A DNA stretch of 55,571 nt, from contig JAPLRU010000063.1 of assembly GCA_026399025.1 (NCBI GenBank), forward strand, positions 1-55,571, given 5' to 3'. Source of the stretch: Methylobacter sp. Its GTDB lineage: Bacteria; Pseudomonadota; Gammaproteobacteria; Methylococcales; Methylomonadaceae. A program made the position numbers and the translations under genes. The notes beneath the pieces are model-generated. The model was not told the origin of the DNA, ran no database searches, and was given only the letters and a program-made list of their open reading frames with translations. This document shows positions 17,443-25,441 of this stretch, in pieces (positions within the stretch are counted from its first letter, which is position 1; each line of letters opens with the position of its first letter).

Positions 17443-17857
17443 GACCGCAACTTGCTTGCGCAAGCGTTCTGGGGCAGCTTTCAATATCCTGATAGGTCTG
17501 GGTTTCTTTTAAGCCGATCCAGTCATCGACCGCGTACTGATCGAAGCCCGCCATTAAGTTATCGCCGACTTGCATTAACGGCCGACGGATCAATAACGGA
17601 TTTTTCAACATCAGCGCCAACGCTTCCGGTTCGGTCAGGTTCTCCGGGTCGATTTCTCCGTGTTTGATGGCCGGAGCGCTGTAATTAAACCAGTTCCGTA
17701 CCGCCAATTTGCCGAAGAACGGGCGTAAGCGATCAGGTTGCCACGCTTCGGTTAATAAATTCAGCGCGACAACTTCATGACCTGCCGCGGCTAATAATTT
17801 CTTTTGCCGGGTATTGTTAATGCAACCGGGTTTTTCGTAGAAATAGACGGTAGCCAT
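17435..17857 (-). CDS. nifO: Nitrogenase-associated ArsC-family protein NifO
   Basis: This protein has 140 residues from the ATG at 17857, preceded by a gagga site; an upstream ATG at 17872 is possible. It has the ArsC/Spx thioredoxin-like fold. A single cysteine sits in YEKPGCINN (about 7-15), with a KKLLAAAGHEV helix after it and a LIRRPLMQVGD motif near 90. This is the nitrogenase-associated subfamily found as nifO between fdxN and nifQ in Azotobacter. NifO is reported to influence molybdenum use between nitrogenase and nitrate reductase; its chemistry is not settled. It is encoded directly after fdxN. Confidence 0.88.
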   Translation of the reverse strand: MATVYFYEKPGCINNTRQKKLLAAAGHEVVALNLLTEAWQPDRLRPFFGKLAVRNWFNYSAPAIKHGEIDPENLTEPEALALMLKNPLLIRRPLMQVGDNLMAGFDQYAVDDWIGLKETQTYQDIESCPRTLAQASCGHE

Positions 17858-17872
17858 CGGAACTATCCTCAA

Positions 17873-18151
17873 TCAGTGACCCTGCAATTCGGCCATTACC
17901 TCGGCCATTCTTTCCGGTGGAATACCGGTTAAAGAGCCTGGCAAGTTAATGGCTTCGCCCAATGAATTTAATATCGCACCTTCAATCGGGCAAATACTGG
18001 CGCATTGGTAGACCGGGAAGTCGCCTTCGCATTCGGTGCATTTTTTACTGTTCACTAAAAAATGCGGTTTAGCCGCATAAATGGCTTTACTTGGACAAAC
18101 CGGCTCGCAAGCATAGCAATTAACGCAGGATTCAATAATTTTTACCGCCAT
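17873..18151 (-). CDS. fdxN: 2[4Fe-4S] ferredoxin FdxN
   Basis: This is a 92-residue bacterial-type ferredoxin. The first cluster motif is CVNCYACEPVC (about 9-19). The second is C-T-E-C, then eight residues, then C-x3-C-P (CTECEG ... CASICP), the spacing typical of nif-linked FdxN proteins. It is an electron donor required for NifB-dependent cofactor synthesis or nitrogenase reduction. It lies just after nifB, separated by a 179-base gap that holds a repeat B copy. Confidence 0.93.
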   Translation of the reverse strand: MAVKIIESCVNCYACEPVCPSKAIYAAKPHFLVNSKKCTECEGDFPVYQCASICPIEGAILNSLGEAINLPGSLTGIPPERMAEVMAELQGH

Positions 18152-18230
18152 GACAGGCTCCTAAATACTATCGTGTGAGAATGTATGAGCCTAGGCTTAA
18201 CACTCTGCACATCGACTTAACGATTGATAA

Positions 18231-18300
18231 ATCCACCACCCAGGCACGAACAAAAGCTCAGTTAAAAACCTGGTGTTCTTGTTCGCGCCTTAGTGGTGAT
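18231..18300. repeat. Dispersed repeat B variant between nifB and fdxN
   Basis: Arms atccaccacccaggcacgaac and its near complement gttcgcgccttagtggtgat, with an internal gttaaaaacctggtgttcttg. It is a divergent member of the family at 521, 14606 and 43717. As a hairpin inside the nif transcript it could lower expression downstream of nifB, which is a guess. Confidence 0.7.
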
Positions 18301-18330
18301 ATGCCTTTATGGAGTTACCGCTAGTCCAGC

Positions 18331-19821
18331 TTATGCGCTGGCTCTAACCGGAGCTTTGGTGTCATCCAACTTACCCGCGGCCGCCATCTCTTTGTAAACA
18401 GCCATGACCGCTTCTTCGATGGGTTCCATCGCATGTTCGCCGTTCGGCGCGATTCCGGCCGCTTCCAGTTGTTCCCAAGGTTCATAACCGACTTTCGAAC
18501 ACAATACCGCTTCGCATCCGGCCAAAGCGCGAATGGTCAGTTGCAGAGTGGTTTCGCCGTCGCCGCAAGTGCTGTCGCCGCCGCAATATTGATCGGCCTT
18601 GCGGTGGCTGATAAAACGCACGCCGTCCGGCGATGCTTCATAAATCAGGAATTCCCTGGCATGACCGAAGTGCATGTTAATCACGCCTTGTCCGCTGGTG
18701 GCGACTGCCATCAATACCGGACGGGTAGCCAGCTTGGGTTCTTCCTTGTGTTGCTGGGCCTTTTGGGCTTTTTCCAAACGCTTGCTGTCCATCTCGGCCT
18801 GGATAGCGCCATGAATCACCTTGCGTTTTTCCATCGCCGCTTGATAGTCGATTTCCATTTCCTCGATCTTATCCAGCGTAAATTCGTCGCCTCTATCTTC
18901 ACCCAACAAACCGACCGCATCGGCGCGGCATTGGCGGCAATGGCGCATCATGTTCATATCGCCGGAACAGCTGTCTTGCAGGTCTTGCAACTCATCGGGG
19001 GTCGGGCCGCGTTGTCCCATTACACCGTAGAAAGTGCCGTGCTCAGGTTCGGAAATCAACGGCATTACGTTATGCAAAAACGCGCCTTTGGATTTAACCA
19101 CTCGACTGACTTCGGCCAAATGCTCATCGTTTACACCGGGAATCATGACCGAATTGACCTTTACCAAAATGCCTTTGGCAATCAGCATTTCCAAGCCTTT
19201 TTGCTGTTGCTGAATCAGGATTTTCGCGGCTTTTACGCCGGTAATGCGTTTATTGTTCCAGAAAATCCATGGATAAATCTTGGCGCCGATTTCAGGATCG
19301 ACGCAATTAATGGTGATCGTGACATGATCGATATTGTGCTTGGACAATTCTTCTACCGAATCGGGCAACGCCAGACCGTTGGTTGATACGCATAGTTTGA
19401 TGTCTGGCGCTTCTTCGCTTAAACGCCGGAAGGTTTCGAAGGTACGTTCGGGATTGGCTAACGGGTCGCCGGGGCCGGCAATACCCAGAACGGTCATTTG
19501 CGGAATAGTGGCCGCCACCGCCATGGTTTTTTTAACCGCTTGATCCGGCGTCAGCACTTCAGAAACCACGCCGGGCCGCGATTCATTACTGCAATCGTAT
19601 TTGCGATTACAGTAATGGCACTGGATATTACAAGCCGGGGCAACCGCAACATGCATTCGGGCAAAGTAATGATGGGCGTCTTCCGAATAGCAGGGATGGT
19701 TCTGTACCTTTTCCCGGATCGAATCAGGCAATGAATCCATTTGATTATCGGTTGAACCGCATGAGCTGGCTTCACAGCCGCTTTTAGCCGCAGGGGCATC
19801 GTTTAATACTGGTAGTTGCAT
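18331..19821 (-). CDS. nifB: Nitrogenase cofactor radical SAM enzyme NifB
   Basis: NifB builds the 8Fe-9S-C NifB-co precursor of FeMo-co using S-adenosylmethionine. It has 496 residues from the ATG at 19821, with a gaggtg site about 7 bases upstream. The radical SAM cluster motif C64-x3-C68-x2-C71 lies in CNIQCHYC. GPGDPLANPE and HNVMPLISEPEHG follow, as do further cysteines (HCRQCRAD). The C-terminal third is a NifX-like domain (from about 385, with INMHFGHAREF). The full two-domain form is typical of proteobacteria. It is the first gene of the operon, controlled by the sigma-54/NifA elements upstream. Confidence 0.97.
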   Translation of the reverse strand: MQLPVLNDAPAAKSGCEASSCGSTDNQMDSLPDSIREKVQNHPCYSEDAHHYFARMHVAVAPACNIQCHYCNRKYDCSNESRPGVVSEVLTPDQAVKKTMAVAATIPQMTVLGIAGPGDPLANPERTFETFRRLSEEAPDIKLCVSTNGLALPDSVEELSKHNIDHVTITINCVDPEIGAKIYPWIFWNNKRITGVKAAKILIQQQQKGLEMLIAKGILVKVNSVMIPGVNDEHLAEVSRVVKSKGAFLHNVMPLISEPEHGTFYGVMGQRGPTPDELQDLQDSCSGDMNMMRHCRQCRADAVGLLGEDRGDEFTLDKIEEMEIDYQAAMEKRKVIHGAIQAEMDSKRLEKAQKAQQHKEEPKLATRPVLMAVATSGQGVINMHFGHAREFLIYEASPDGVRFISHRKADQYCGGDSTCGDGETTLQLTIRALAGCEAVLCSKVGYEPWEQLEAAGIAPNGEHAMEPIEEAVMAVYKEMAAAGKLDDTKAPVRASA

Positions 19822-19860
19822 CGTCTTACACCTCGTCAAGTTGAGTTTAGTTAAAGCAAA

Positions 19861-19876
19861 TGCACAGGTCATGCCA
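19861..19876 (-). promoter_or_regulatory. Sigma-54 -24/-12 promoter of nifB
   Basis: On the minus strand the site reads TGGCATGACCTGTGCA. It matches the TGGCAC-N5-TTGCA consensus at 14 of 16 defined-or-free positions, with the invariant GG and GC exactly 10 bases apart. It lies 40-55 bases upstream of the nifB ATG. Confidence 0.85.
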
Positions 19877-19938
19877 ATGCCGGTAGACAGTTTTAAGTTA
19901 TTAACTTATATAGATTTGTTTTTGCTCAAGAGTGCTAT

Positions 19939-19954
19939 TGTTGTAAACGCAACA
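19939..19954 (-). promoter_or_regulatory. NifA upstream activator site 1 (TGT-N10-ACA)
   Basis: TGTTGTAAACGCAACA fits TGT-N10-ACA, with partial dyad symmetry beyond the triplets. It sits about 65 bases upstream of the -24 element, somewhat nearer than usual but workable for NifA. Confidence 0.75.
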
Positions 19955-19971
19955 CGCATCTTTTTAGGTTT

Positions 19972-19987
19972 TGTTATTAATAGGACA
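19972..19987 (-). promoter_or_regulatory. NifA upstream activator site 2 (TGT-N10-ACA)
   Basis: TGTTATTAATAGGACA fits TGT-N10-ACA. Its centre is 33 bases (about three helical turns) from that of site 1, so two NifA dimers could bind the same face. Confidence 0.75.
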
Positions 19988-20107
19988 ATGATTTTCGCGA
20001 TAAAAATATTTGCGGCGAATTTTTCGGTTGCGCTCGGACGCTCCTTGCCGCGCCAATCCGTTGTAGATTCATCGTATAGATACCTCAGTTGATAAAGCGA
20101 CGTAAAG

Positions 20108-20204
20108 CCCTCTCCAGCGGGAGAGGGTTGGGTGAGGGGAATCTAAAATAAGGAAAATGCTATTTATTCTCCTCACCCCAACCCTCTCCAGCAGGAGAGG
20201 GAGC
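20108..20204. repeat. Dispersed repeat A, simple paired form
   Basis: Two inverted arms, ccctctccagcgggagaggg + ttgggtgagggg and ctcctcaccccaaccctctcc + agcaggagaggg, are joined by aatctaaaataaggaaaatgc. Each arm is itself a hairpin. This is the simplest copy in the window and shows where the nested element is inserted in other copies. The rest of 19988-20398 holds no gene I can support. A fragment ccctgagggagaaggagc at 20262 matches part of the rlmL insertion. Confidence 0.78.
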
Positions 20205-20398
20205 TATGTCGACTTATAACTCATTGTATTTATAATGCAAAAAGTTGTGTAGATAGTTATGCCCTGAGGGAGAAGGAGCAAATGTCTCTATATTAGCTGC
20301 GGACTCTATAGCGATGAGCCGTTGCCTGTACGCAGCATAATGCACAATAAATGATCTTGTTCAGCGGAGCCGCGCGTAACAGTATGCAAAAAGCCGGC

Positions 20399-21952
20399 TT
20401 AAAGCTTGAGCCCTAAGCATTTCCAGAAATCTTCCTGCTTGGCTATATTGAGCACGGCTTGACCGGCGAGTAGGGCGGAGACGCTGACGCCTGCCACGCC
20501 GCCGCCCGGCCGGGTCCAATGCCCGGTGTGATAAAGTCCGGGCAAAACACCGCGTACGCCGGGACGGTTCGGGCCGATTTGGTCGGGGCTGGGGGCATAG
20601 CCGTAGGCCGCGCCTTGATGGTTGAGGGTAAAACGTTCCAAGGTTCTAGGCGATCCCGATTCCACCCATAACAGATGGTCATTGAGGCCGGGGAAATGGC
20701 GTTCGGCATTTTCCAAAAGGCGCTGTTGGAATCCTTGCTTGGCTTGGCGCCAGGAGAGGCCGATTTGGAAGGGGCATAATGTGGTCAGCAGCAGGATATG
20801 TTGGCCTTCGGGGGCTAAGGACGGATCGGCCAAAGAAGGAAGAGTGGCGGAAAACCAATTGGAGCGGCCCGCGCAAGTGAGCGCGTAGCCGGCTTCATGA
20901 TCGAAGGAATCAAAGAAAAAAGACTCATGGCTATGGGCTTGTTCGGCGAGTTGGAGGTCGGTCGCCACGTAGCTGACGAAAACCGACAGAGAGGACGTCA
21001 GTTTCTCTAAACCTTCGCAATGCCCTGCCGGCAAGTGTTCCCGCCCGATTAACAAGTCGGCGGTCTGGCGGGCGTCGATATTGGAAACCACGGTTTCGGC
21101 CCGGATCACTTGGCCGTTTTCCAAGATGATGCCGCAGACTTTACCCTGTTCCACGCAAATGCGCCGCACACTGGCATTCAACAGCACCTCGCCGCCGTGT
21201 TCTTGCACGGCCGCCGCAAGCAGATTGGCATAAGTTTGGAAACTGCCTTGGCAATAATAACCGCCCTCGTAGGTATAGCCCGCTATCATGGCGGCCCAAT
21301 ACAGAAAGGACAGCTTCGACGGCGGCAGCCCCAAGTAAGGCCAAAGCGCAGCGCAGGCGCTCTTTAGGCGCGCATCGACCAAGAATTCATCCAGCGCCTC
21401 GGCCAGGGTAGTGCGGCGGTAATGGAACAAATTGGCCAACGCGAGCGCCGGCGAAATCGGCGCGGATCTGCCTTGAGCCAATATCTCTTCCGCCACCATG
21501 GCTTCTTCCGCCAAGACCCGGCAAAGTCGAAGCAGAGCGAGAAGACGATCTTTTTCTTCGGGAAAGCGCTCGCTGAGACCGGTAATGAAAGCGTCTTCAC
21601 CGGAGTGTAAAGGTATTTCGAATTCCGGGAAAACCGCCCGTGCGTAAGCCGGGATGGGGATGAAGATGGCTTGCGGGTCTATCCCCAGCGCCCGGCAAAT
21701 CTTGTGAATGACGCTACCGTTGCGGTAACCTTCGGAACCGCAGCCGCTGACCAAATGGACGCCCGAGTCGAAATGAAAGCCGCGCCGCTTGAAACCGTGG
21801 GCGTAACCGCCGGGACGGTCGTGTCTCTCTACCAGCAGTACCGATTTTCCCGCCTTCGCCAGCAAAGCGGCGGTGCTCAGGCCGCCGATGCCCGCGCCGA
21901 TGACGATAACATCGTAAGTTTCTTGTTCGGATTCGCTGTGAATGCCACGCAT
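20399..21952 (-). CDS. Carotenoid desaturase/isomerase-like FAD oxidoreductase
   Basis: This 517-residue protein has an FAD-binding GAGIGGLSTAALLAKAG motif at about 19-35, then RHDRPGGYAHGFKRRGFHFDSGVH. The C-terminus has LYHTGHWTRPGGGVAGVSVSA, the CrtI/CrtISO signature. It is most like CrtISO/retinol saturase-type enzymes that isomerise or reduce polyene chains. Lying beside an acyl ligase and the polyene genes, it may desaturate, reduce or isomerise the polyene. A separate carotenoid role is possible, but no phytoene synthase is present. It is divided from the ligase gene by the 90-bp repeat D. There is no obvious membrane segment beyond the FAD helix. Confidence 0.75.
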   Translation of the reverse strand: MRGIHSESEQETYDVIVIGAGIGGLSTAALLAKAGKSVLLVERHDRPGGYAHGFKRRGFHFDSGVHLVSGCGSEGYRNGSVIHKICRALGIDPQAIFIPIPAYARAVFPEFEIPLHSGEDAFITGLSERFPEEKDRLLALLRLCRVLAEEAMVAEEILAQGRSAPISPALALANLFHYRRTTLAEALDEFLVDARLKSACAALWPYLGLPPSKLSFLYWAAMIAGYTYEGGYYCQGSFQTYANLLAAAVQEHGGEVLLNASVRRICVEQGKVCGIILENGQVIRAETVVSNIDARQTADLLIGREHLPAGHCEGLEKLTSSLSVFVSYVATDLQLAEQAHSHESFFFDSFDHEAGYALTCAGRSNWFSATLPSLADPSLAPEGQHILLLTTLCPFQIGLSWRQAKQGFQQRLLENAERHFPGLNDHLLWVESGSPRTLERFTLNHQGAAYGYAPSPDQIGPNRPGVRGVLPGLYHTGHWTRPGGGVAGVSVSALLAGQAVLNIAKQEDFWKCLGLKL

Positions 21953-21987
21953 GGAGTCCCTGCTCTGAGGATGGCTTCCGGGTAATT

Positions 21988-22077
21988 ATTCAGTCCCCCT
22001 CTTTGAAAAAGAGGGGTTAGGGGAGATTTTTTAAATAAATCCCCCTCGATCCCCCTTTTTCAAAGGGGGAGGTGAAT
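21988..22077. repeat. 90-bp dispersed repeat D, copy 1 (inverted partner at 37121-37210)
   Basis: It begins attcagtccccctctttgaa and ends caaagggggaggtgaat, with inner hairpins around gaaaaagagg and ctttttcaaag. The reverse complement matches 37121-37210 over the full 90 bases with one visible difference (ggatcgagg against ggattgagg). It is MITE-like, with terminal inverted repeats. Confidence 0.88.
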
Positions 22078-22167
22078 ACTTACGCTTCCGGAGTAGCCTG
22101 TACGGGGTTTAAGTGAAACGAAGGTTAGCAGGTTTTCCTAGGAGTACCAAGTTCGTGAATCCTGTCG

Positions 22168-23460
22168 CTAAACTAAACCGGCTAAAAGTTTTTCCAGTTC
22201 GGCTTTAGGCAACTTGCCCGCCTTGTTGCGCGGAATCGCGGCGACGAAGTAAATTTTACGGGGCAGGAAAACCGTGTCGACATAAGGCTGCAATCCTTCC
22301 CAGATGCCTTGTTTGTCAAGTTCGCTGACGGTTACGGCCGCTAGGCGGCCTTCATTCGGCCCGTTCTGCTGGAGAAAGCAAAATCCATCCAACACGCCTT
22401 CTATATCCTGTAGTCTCCGGTTCAGCTCAGCCAAGGAAGCGCGCTTGCCTCCGATCTTAACTATGTCGAGGTGCCGCCCCAACACGGCAAAGCGTCGGTC
22501 CGCTTCGATCTTGAACAGGTCTTGCAGTTGGATTGGCGTTTGCAAATGGGGCGATTGCAAATAAGTGAGTCCGGTTTCTTCCTGAATCATGCGGATGCTC
22601 GCGTAAGGTTCCCACAAGCTTTCGCGTAAGATCTCCCTGCAGGCAAACGAAAGTGTTTCGGTGCTGCCGTAAATTTCACGAGGGGATAGGCCTAAAACAG
22701 AGTTCGTTTCGCGGGCAAGTTTATCGGATAAAACATCGGTAGCCGATAGTACGCCGACCAGTTTGGCCCAGGAGCCGTGAGATTTACTCAGGGTGCGCAA
22801 ATGGGTGGGCGTGGTCGCCAGTACGGCGGGCCAAGGAGAGGCCTCGGTGGCGCGGCGAATGTCTTCGGGAAAGAAAGGGTGGCCGTCATACAAGATGAGA
22901 CTGGAAAATAAGGGCCAAAATACCGAGGTTTCCAGGCCGTACATGTGTTGCGGCGGCGTAGTGGAGACCATCAGCAGTTGTTGCTGACCAAGCCCCAGAC
23001 TGTTTACGGCCATGTTGGCCGAGATTCTGAACGTCGCCAGATTGTGCGGGCAAGGTTTGGGCCGGCCGGTGCTGCCCGAAGTGAAGGCGATGACAGCGGT
23101 GCGATTCCAGTCGAAACGGGGTTCCAAGGCGGAATCGCCGGACCTGGGTGCGGCCACCGGGAACCACGCCAAGTCGGGCAGGTTGGAGATGCGTTCGCTA
23201 GCGACGTAAGCTCCGGGGTAGTCGTGGGCGATTTCTCTAAGCACTGTCATTTGGCTGGAGGGTGGCAGCAGGCAAATTTGCCCGCGGCTGGCGGCGGCCA
23301 ATAAAACCAGGCAAAACAAGTAACGGTTTTCGCACAAGTTGAATAGATAGGGGCGGTCGGGCAAGCGTTTTGCCATTTCTTTTACGTCAGACCATAAGTT
23401 TCCGCGTGTTATCAGTCTGCCTTCATGGAGCGCGAAGGGGGTTTCGTTGGTTAAAGGCAT
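22168..23460 (-). CDS. AMP-dependent acyl/aryl ligase of the polyene locus (ApeH-like)
   Basis: This 430-residue protein is an adenylate-forming enzyme. The P-loop FTSGSTGRPKP is at about 127-137, then IYGSTETLSFA near 255, GRHLDIVKIGGKRASL near 330, and the catalytic lysine in PRNKAGKLPKAEL near the C-terminus. It is short for an acyl-CoA synthetase but typical of ligases in aryl-polyene clusters, where they load the aryl starter onto an ACP. It is transcribed away from the plus-strand biosynthetic genes. It is the first of two starter-activating ligases in this locus (the other is at 44976-46409). Substrate unknown. Confidence 0.8.
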   Translation of the reverse strand: MPLTNETPFALHEGRLITRGNLWSDVKEMAKRLPDRPYLFNLCENRYLFCLVLLAAASRGQICLLPPSSQMTVLREIAHDYPGAYVASERISNLPDLAWFPVAAPRSGDSALEPRFDWNRTAVIAFTSGSTGRPKPCPHNLATFRISANMAVNSLGLGQQQLLMVSTTPPQHMYGLETSVFWPLFSSLILYDGHPFFPEDIRRATEASPWPAVLATTPTHLRTLSKSHGSWAKLVGVLSATDVLSDKLARETNSVLGLSPREIYGSTETLSFACREILRESLWEPYASIRMIQEETGLTYLQSPHLQTPIQLQDLFKIEADRRFAVLGRHLDIVKIGGKRASLAELNRRLQDIEGVLDGFCFLQQNGPNEGRLAAVTVSELDKQGIWEGLQPYVDTVFLPRKIYFVAAIPRNKAGKLPKAELEKLLAGLV

Positions 23461-23488
23461 TCAGTGGAGAATATTATTTTAGTGATTG

Positions 23489-23788
23489 CTATTTTTTGCC
23501 GAGTTTTTTTCTTGTCCATGCCGGATGTCTTCGGCAATCAAGAATGGCGTAAACGCGTGCGGTTTGATTTTCAACACGATAATAAACGGCAAACGGAAAG
23601 CGTTTGGATAATAACCGGTGATACTTCTCGAAATAAACCTGATGAATTCCCGCGTTAATCATCAATGAATCAATGTCCGAAAAAAGCGTGTCTAAAAAAT
23701 AGCTCCCCAAGCCGTTGGCCTGTTGCTCATAAAATCGGTAGCCATTGATTAAATCCTGTTGCGCGGAACGTTGTATTTGGATCTTCAT
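23489..23788 (-). CDS. RelE/ParE family toxin
   Basis: This 99-residue protein has the pattern of ParE/RelE toxins: SAQQDLINGYRFYEQQANGLG helix at the start, YRFP-like KRFPFAVYYRVEN strands near 62-74, and VYAILDCRRHPAW near the end (the R-x-P-x-W ending is characteristic). The first ATG overlaps the antitoxin stop by four bases. The frame is intact, unlike the toxins at 37.6 and 40.0 kb. It sits inside the pigment locus between the ligase gene and the halogenase-like gene. Confidence 0.88.
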   Translation of the reverse strand: MKIQIQRSAQQDLINGYRFYEQQANGLGSYFLDTLFSDIDSLMINAGIHQVYFEKYHRLLSKRFPFAVYYRVENQTARVYAILDCRRHPAWTRKKLGKK

Positions 23789-24000
23789 GAAAGCCGGTTA
23801 CGCATGTCCTTTTTGGCATCATTCCAATCGATAAAGGCATCGGTTCCATTATCAAGCATTTCTTCTCTTTGCTGTAACACCTCGGCATGCCAAGCCGGAG
23901 AGTCGATGTTATCCGCATGAGCACATAAGCTGTCCCAAAGAGATTCCATGACTTGTATTTTTTCCGCGACGGTCAAATGGTCTATTTGAATGGCTGTCAT
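23785..24000 (-). CDS. Addiction module antitoxin (TIGR02574-type)
   Basis: A 71-residue acidic protein beginning with LTVAEKIQVMESLWDSL, then SPAWHAEVLQQRE near 38-50. This is the pattern of small antitoxins of the 'addiction module component' family, which precede ParE/RelE toxins. It is translationally coupled to the toxin (ATGA). The 187 bases from here to the halogenase-like gene at 24188 contain no gene I can support and should hold the start of the plus-strand polyene operon. Confidence 0.86.
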   Translation of the reverse strand: MTAIQIDHLTVAEKIQVMESLWDSLCAHADNIDSPAWHAEVLQQREEMLDNGTDAFIDWNDAKKDMRNRLS

Positions 24001-24187
24001 AGTGATTTCCTAAAGTGAGTGAAACGGCCGGCTGGGCTTTGCATCATTGTATTATAAAACAGTCTAAGCTAAATTCTTCCGGCAAGTCCTAACAACATCC
24101 ATTGATTGCTCTTTGCCGTTTTTAAAATACAACCTTTCATGGATAATAAGTAACATCATATTTTAATAGCAAGCAAGAGAATCGAAA

Positions 24188-25414
24188 ATGGATGCGGATG
24201 TATTGATTATCGGGGCCGGGCCCGCTGGAAGCGTGGCGGCGCGGATGCTTAAAAAACGGGGCTACCGTGTCGTGATCCTGGAAAAGGAACTGTTCCCGCG
24301 TTTTTCGATAGGCGAAAGTCTACTTCCCCAATGCATGGCGTTCTTGGAAGAGGCCGATCTAGTGGAGCAAGTGGCGGCGGAAAATTTCCAGCTAAAAAAC
24401 GGCGCGGCTTTTTCTCATGCGGGCAAACTGACCGAGTTCGATTTTTCAGAGAAATTTACTCCCGGCTGGGGCACTACCTATCAAGTTCCTCGCGCCGGAT
24501 TCGACCAAACATTAGCTAGGGCTGCCGAAGACTGCGGCGCCATCATCCACTACCGGCACAGCATCGTGGCGGCGGATTTCAATACTCCCGGTCAGGCGAG
24601 TCTAACTACGATTGACGACAACGGCTTGCAGCGCGATTGGACCGCCGGGTGGGTCATGGATGCCAGCGGTTTTGGTCGGGTGTTGCCCCGCCTGCTTGAA
24701 CTTGAAACGCCTTCTTCGTTGCCGCCGCGCCAAGCGTTGTTCACCCATATCGAAGACCGGATTACCGTCCCGGATTATGACCGCAACAAAATCCTGATCG
24801 CTATCCACCCTGAATTCCATGAAGTCTGGTATTGGCTGATTCCTTTCAGCAATGGCAGAAGCTCGTTGGGCGTAGTGATGCCGATGGATTTCATCGCGAC
24901 TCGAAGCGGCAGTCCGCTGGAGATCTTGCAGAAACTGGCCATGGAAGAACCTCGGCTGGCCGAGTTACTGAAAGAAAGCCGTTTCGACACTCCGGTCAAC
25001 CGGATTGGCGGCTATTCCGCCGATGTCAAAAACTTATATGGCGAGGGTTTCGTGTTGCTGGGCAATGCCGGCGAGTTTCTCGATCCGGTGTTTTCCTCCG
25101 GCGTCACCATTGCCTTAAAGTCGGCATCGTTAGCCGTTCCTTTGGTGGACAGGCATTTGCGCGGGCTTTCGGTGGACTGGCAAACCGACTATGAGCAAAC
25201 TTTGCGCAACGGCATCAATGTATTCCGCGCTTACGTGGATGCTTGGTACGACGGACGCTTTCAACGCATTATTTTTGAAGAACGGCAGTTGACGCAGATT
25301 AAATCGATGATCTGCTCGATTCTCGCCGGCTTTGTCTGGGATGAGACCAATCCGATGACTCAACGTTGCAGCAAGAAGATCGATGCCATCGCCGATAGCT
25401 GTCCGCCTTTGTGA
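24188..25414 (+). CDS. Flavin-dependent halogenase-like protein 1
   Basis: This 408-residue FAD protein has the dinucleotide motif GAGPAGS at about 9-15 and GESLLPQ at 42-48. A lysine lies in FQLKNGAAF (K70), at the place of the catalytic lysine of FADH2 halogenases. The halogenase signature W-x-W-x-I-P is exact as WYWLIP (214-219). GNAGEFLDPVFSSGV follows near 295. Similar proteins occur in xanthomonadin and flexirubin clusters. It may halogenate the aryl/pyrrolyl head, but related proteins are monooxygenases or reductases, so the reaction is unproven. It is the first gene of the left-arm operon; the ketosynthase follows after 27 bases. Confidence 0.78.
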   Translation: MDADVLIIGAGPAGSVAARMLKKRGYRVVILEKELFPRFSIGESLLPQCMAFLEEADLVEQVAAENFQLKNGAAFSHAGKLTEFDFSEKFTPGWGTTYQVPRAGFDQTLARAAEDCGAIIHYRHSIVAADFNTPGQASLTTIDDNGLQRDWTAGWVMDASGFGRVLPRLLELETPSSLPPRQALFTHIEDRITVPDYDRNKILIAIHPEFHEVWYWLIPFSNGRSSLGVVMPMDFIATRSGSPLEILQKLAMEEPRLAELLKESRFDTPVNRIGGYSADVKNLYGEGFVLLGNAGEFLDPVFSSGVTIALKSASLAVPLVDRHLRGLSVDWQTDYEQTLRNGINVFRAYVDAWYDGRFQRIIFEERQLTQIKSMICSILAGFVWDETNPMTQRCSKKIDAIADSCPPL

Positions 25415-25441
25415 ATGCAGTTCCCGCACGGGAGGTTAGCT

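Noticed and set aside
20399-21952. A carotenoid biosynthesis cluster
   Set aside because: Only one CrtI/CrtISO-like gene is present, with no phytoene synthase, cyclase or GGPP synthase; the surrounding genes are of the polyene FAS type.
22168-23460. Acetyl- or fatty-acyl-CoA synthetase of central metabolism
   Set aside because: It is too short (430 residues) and its position in the polyene locus fits the starter-loading ligases better.
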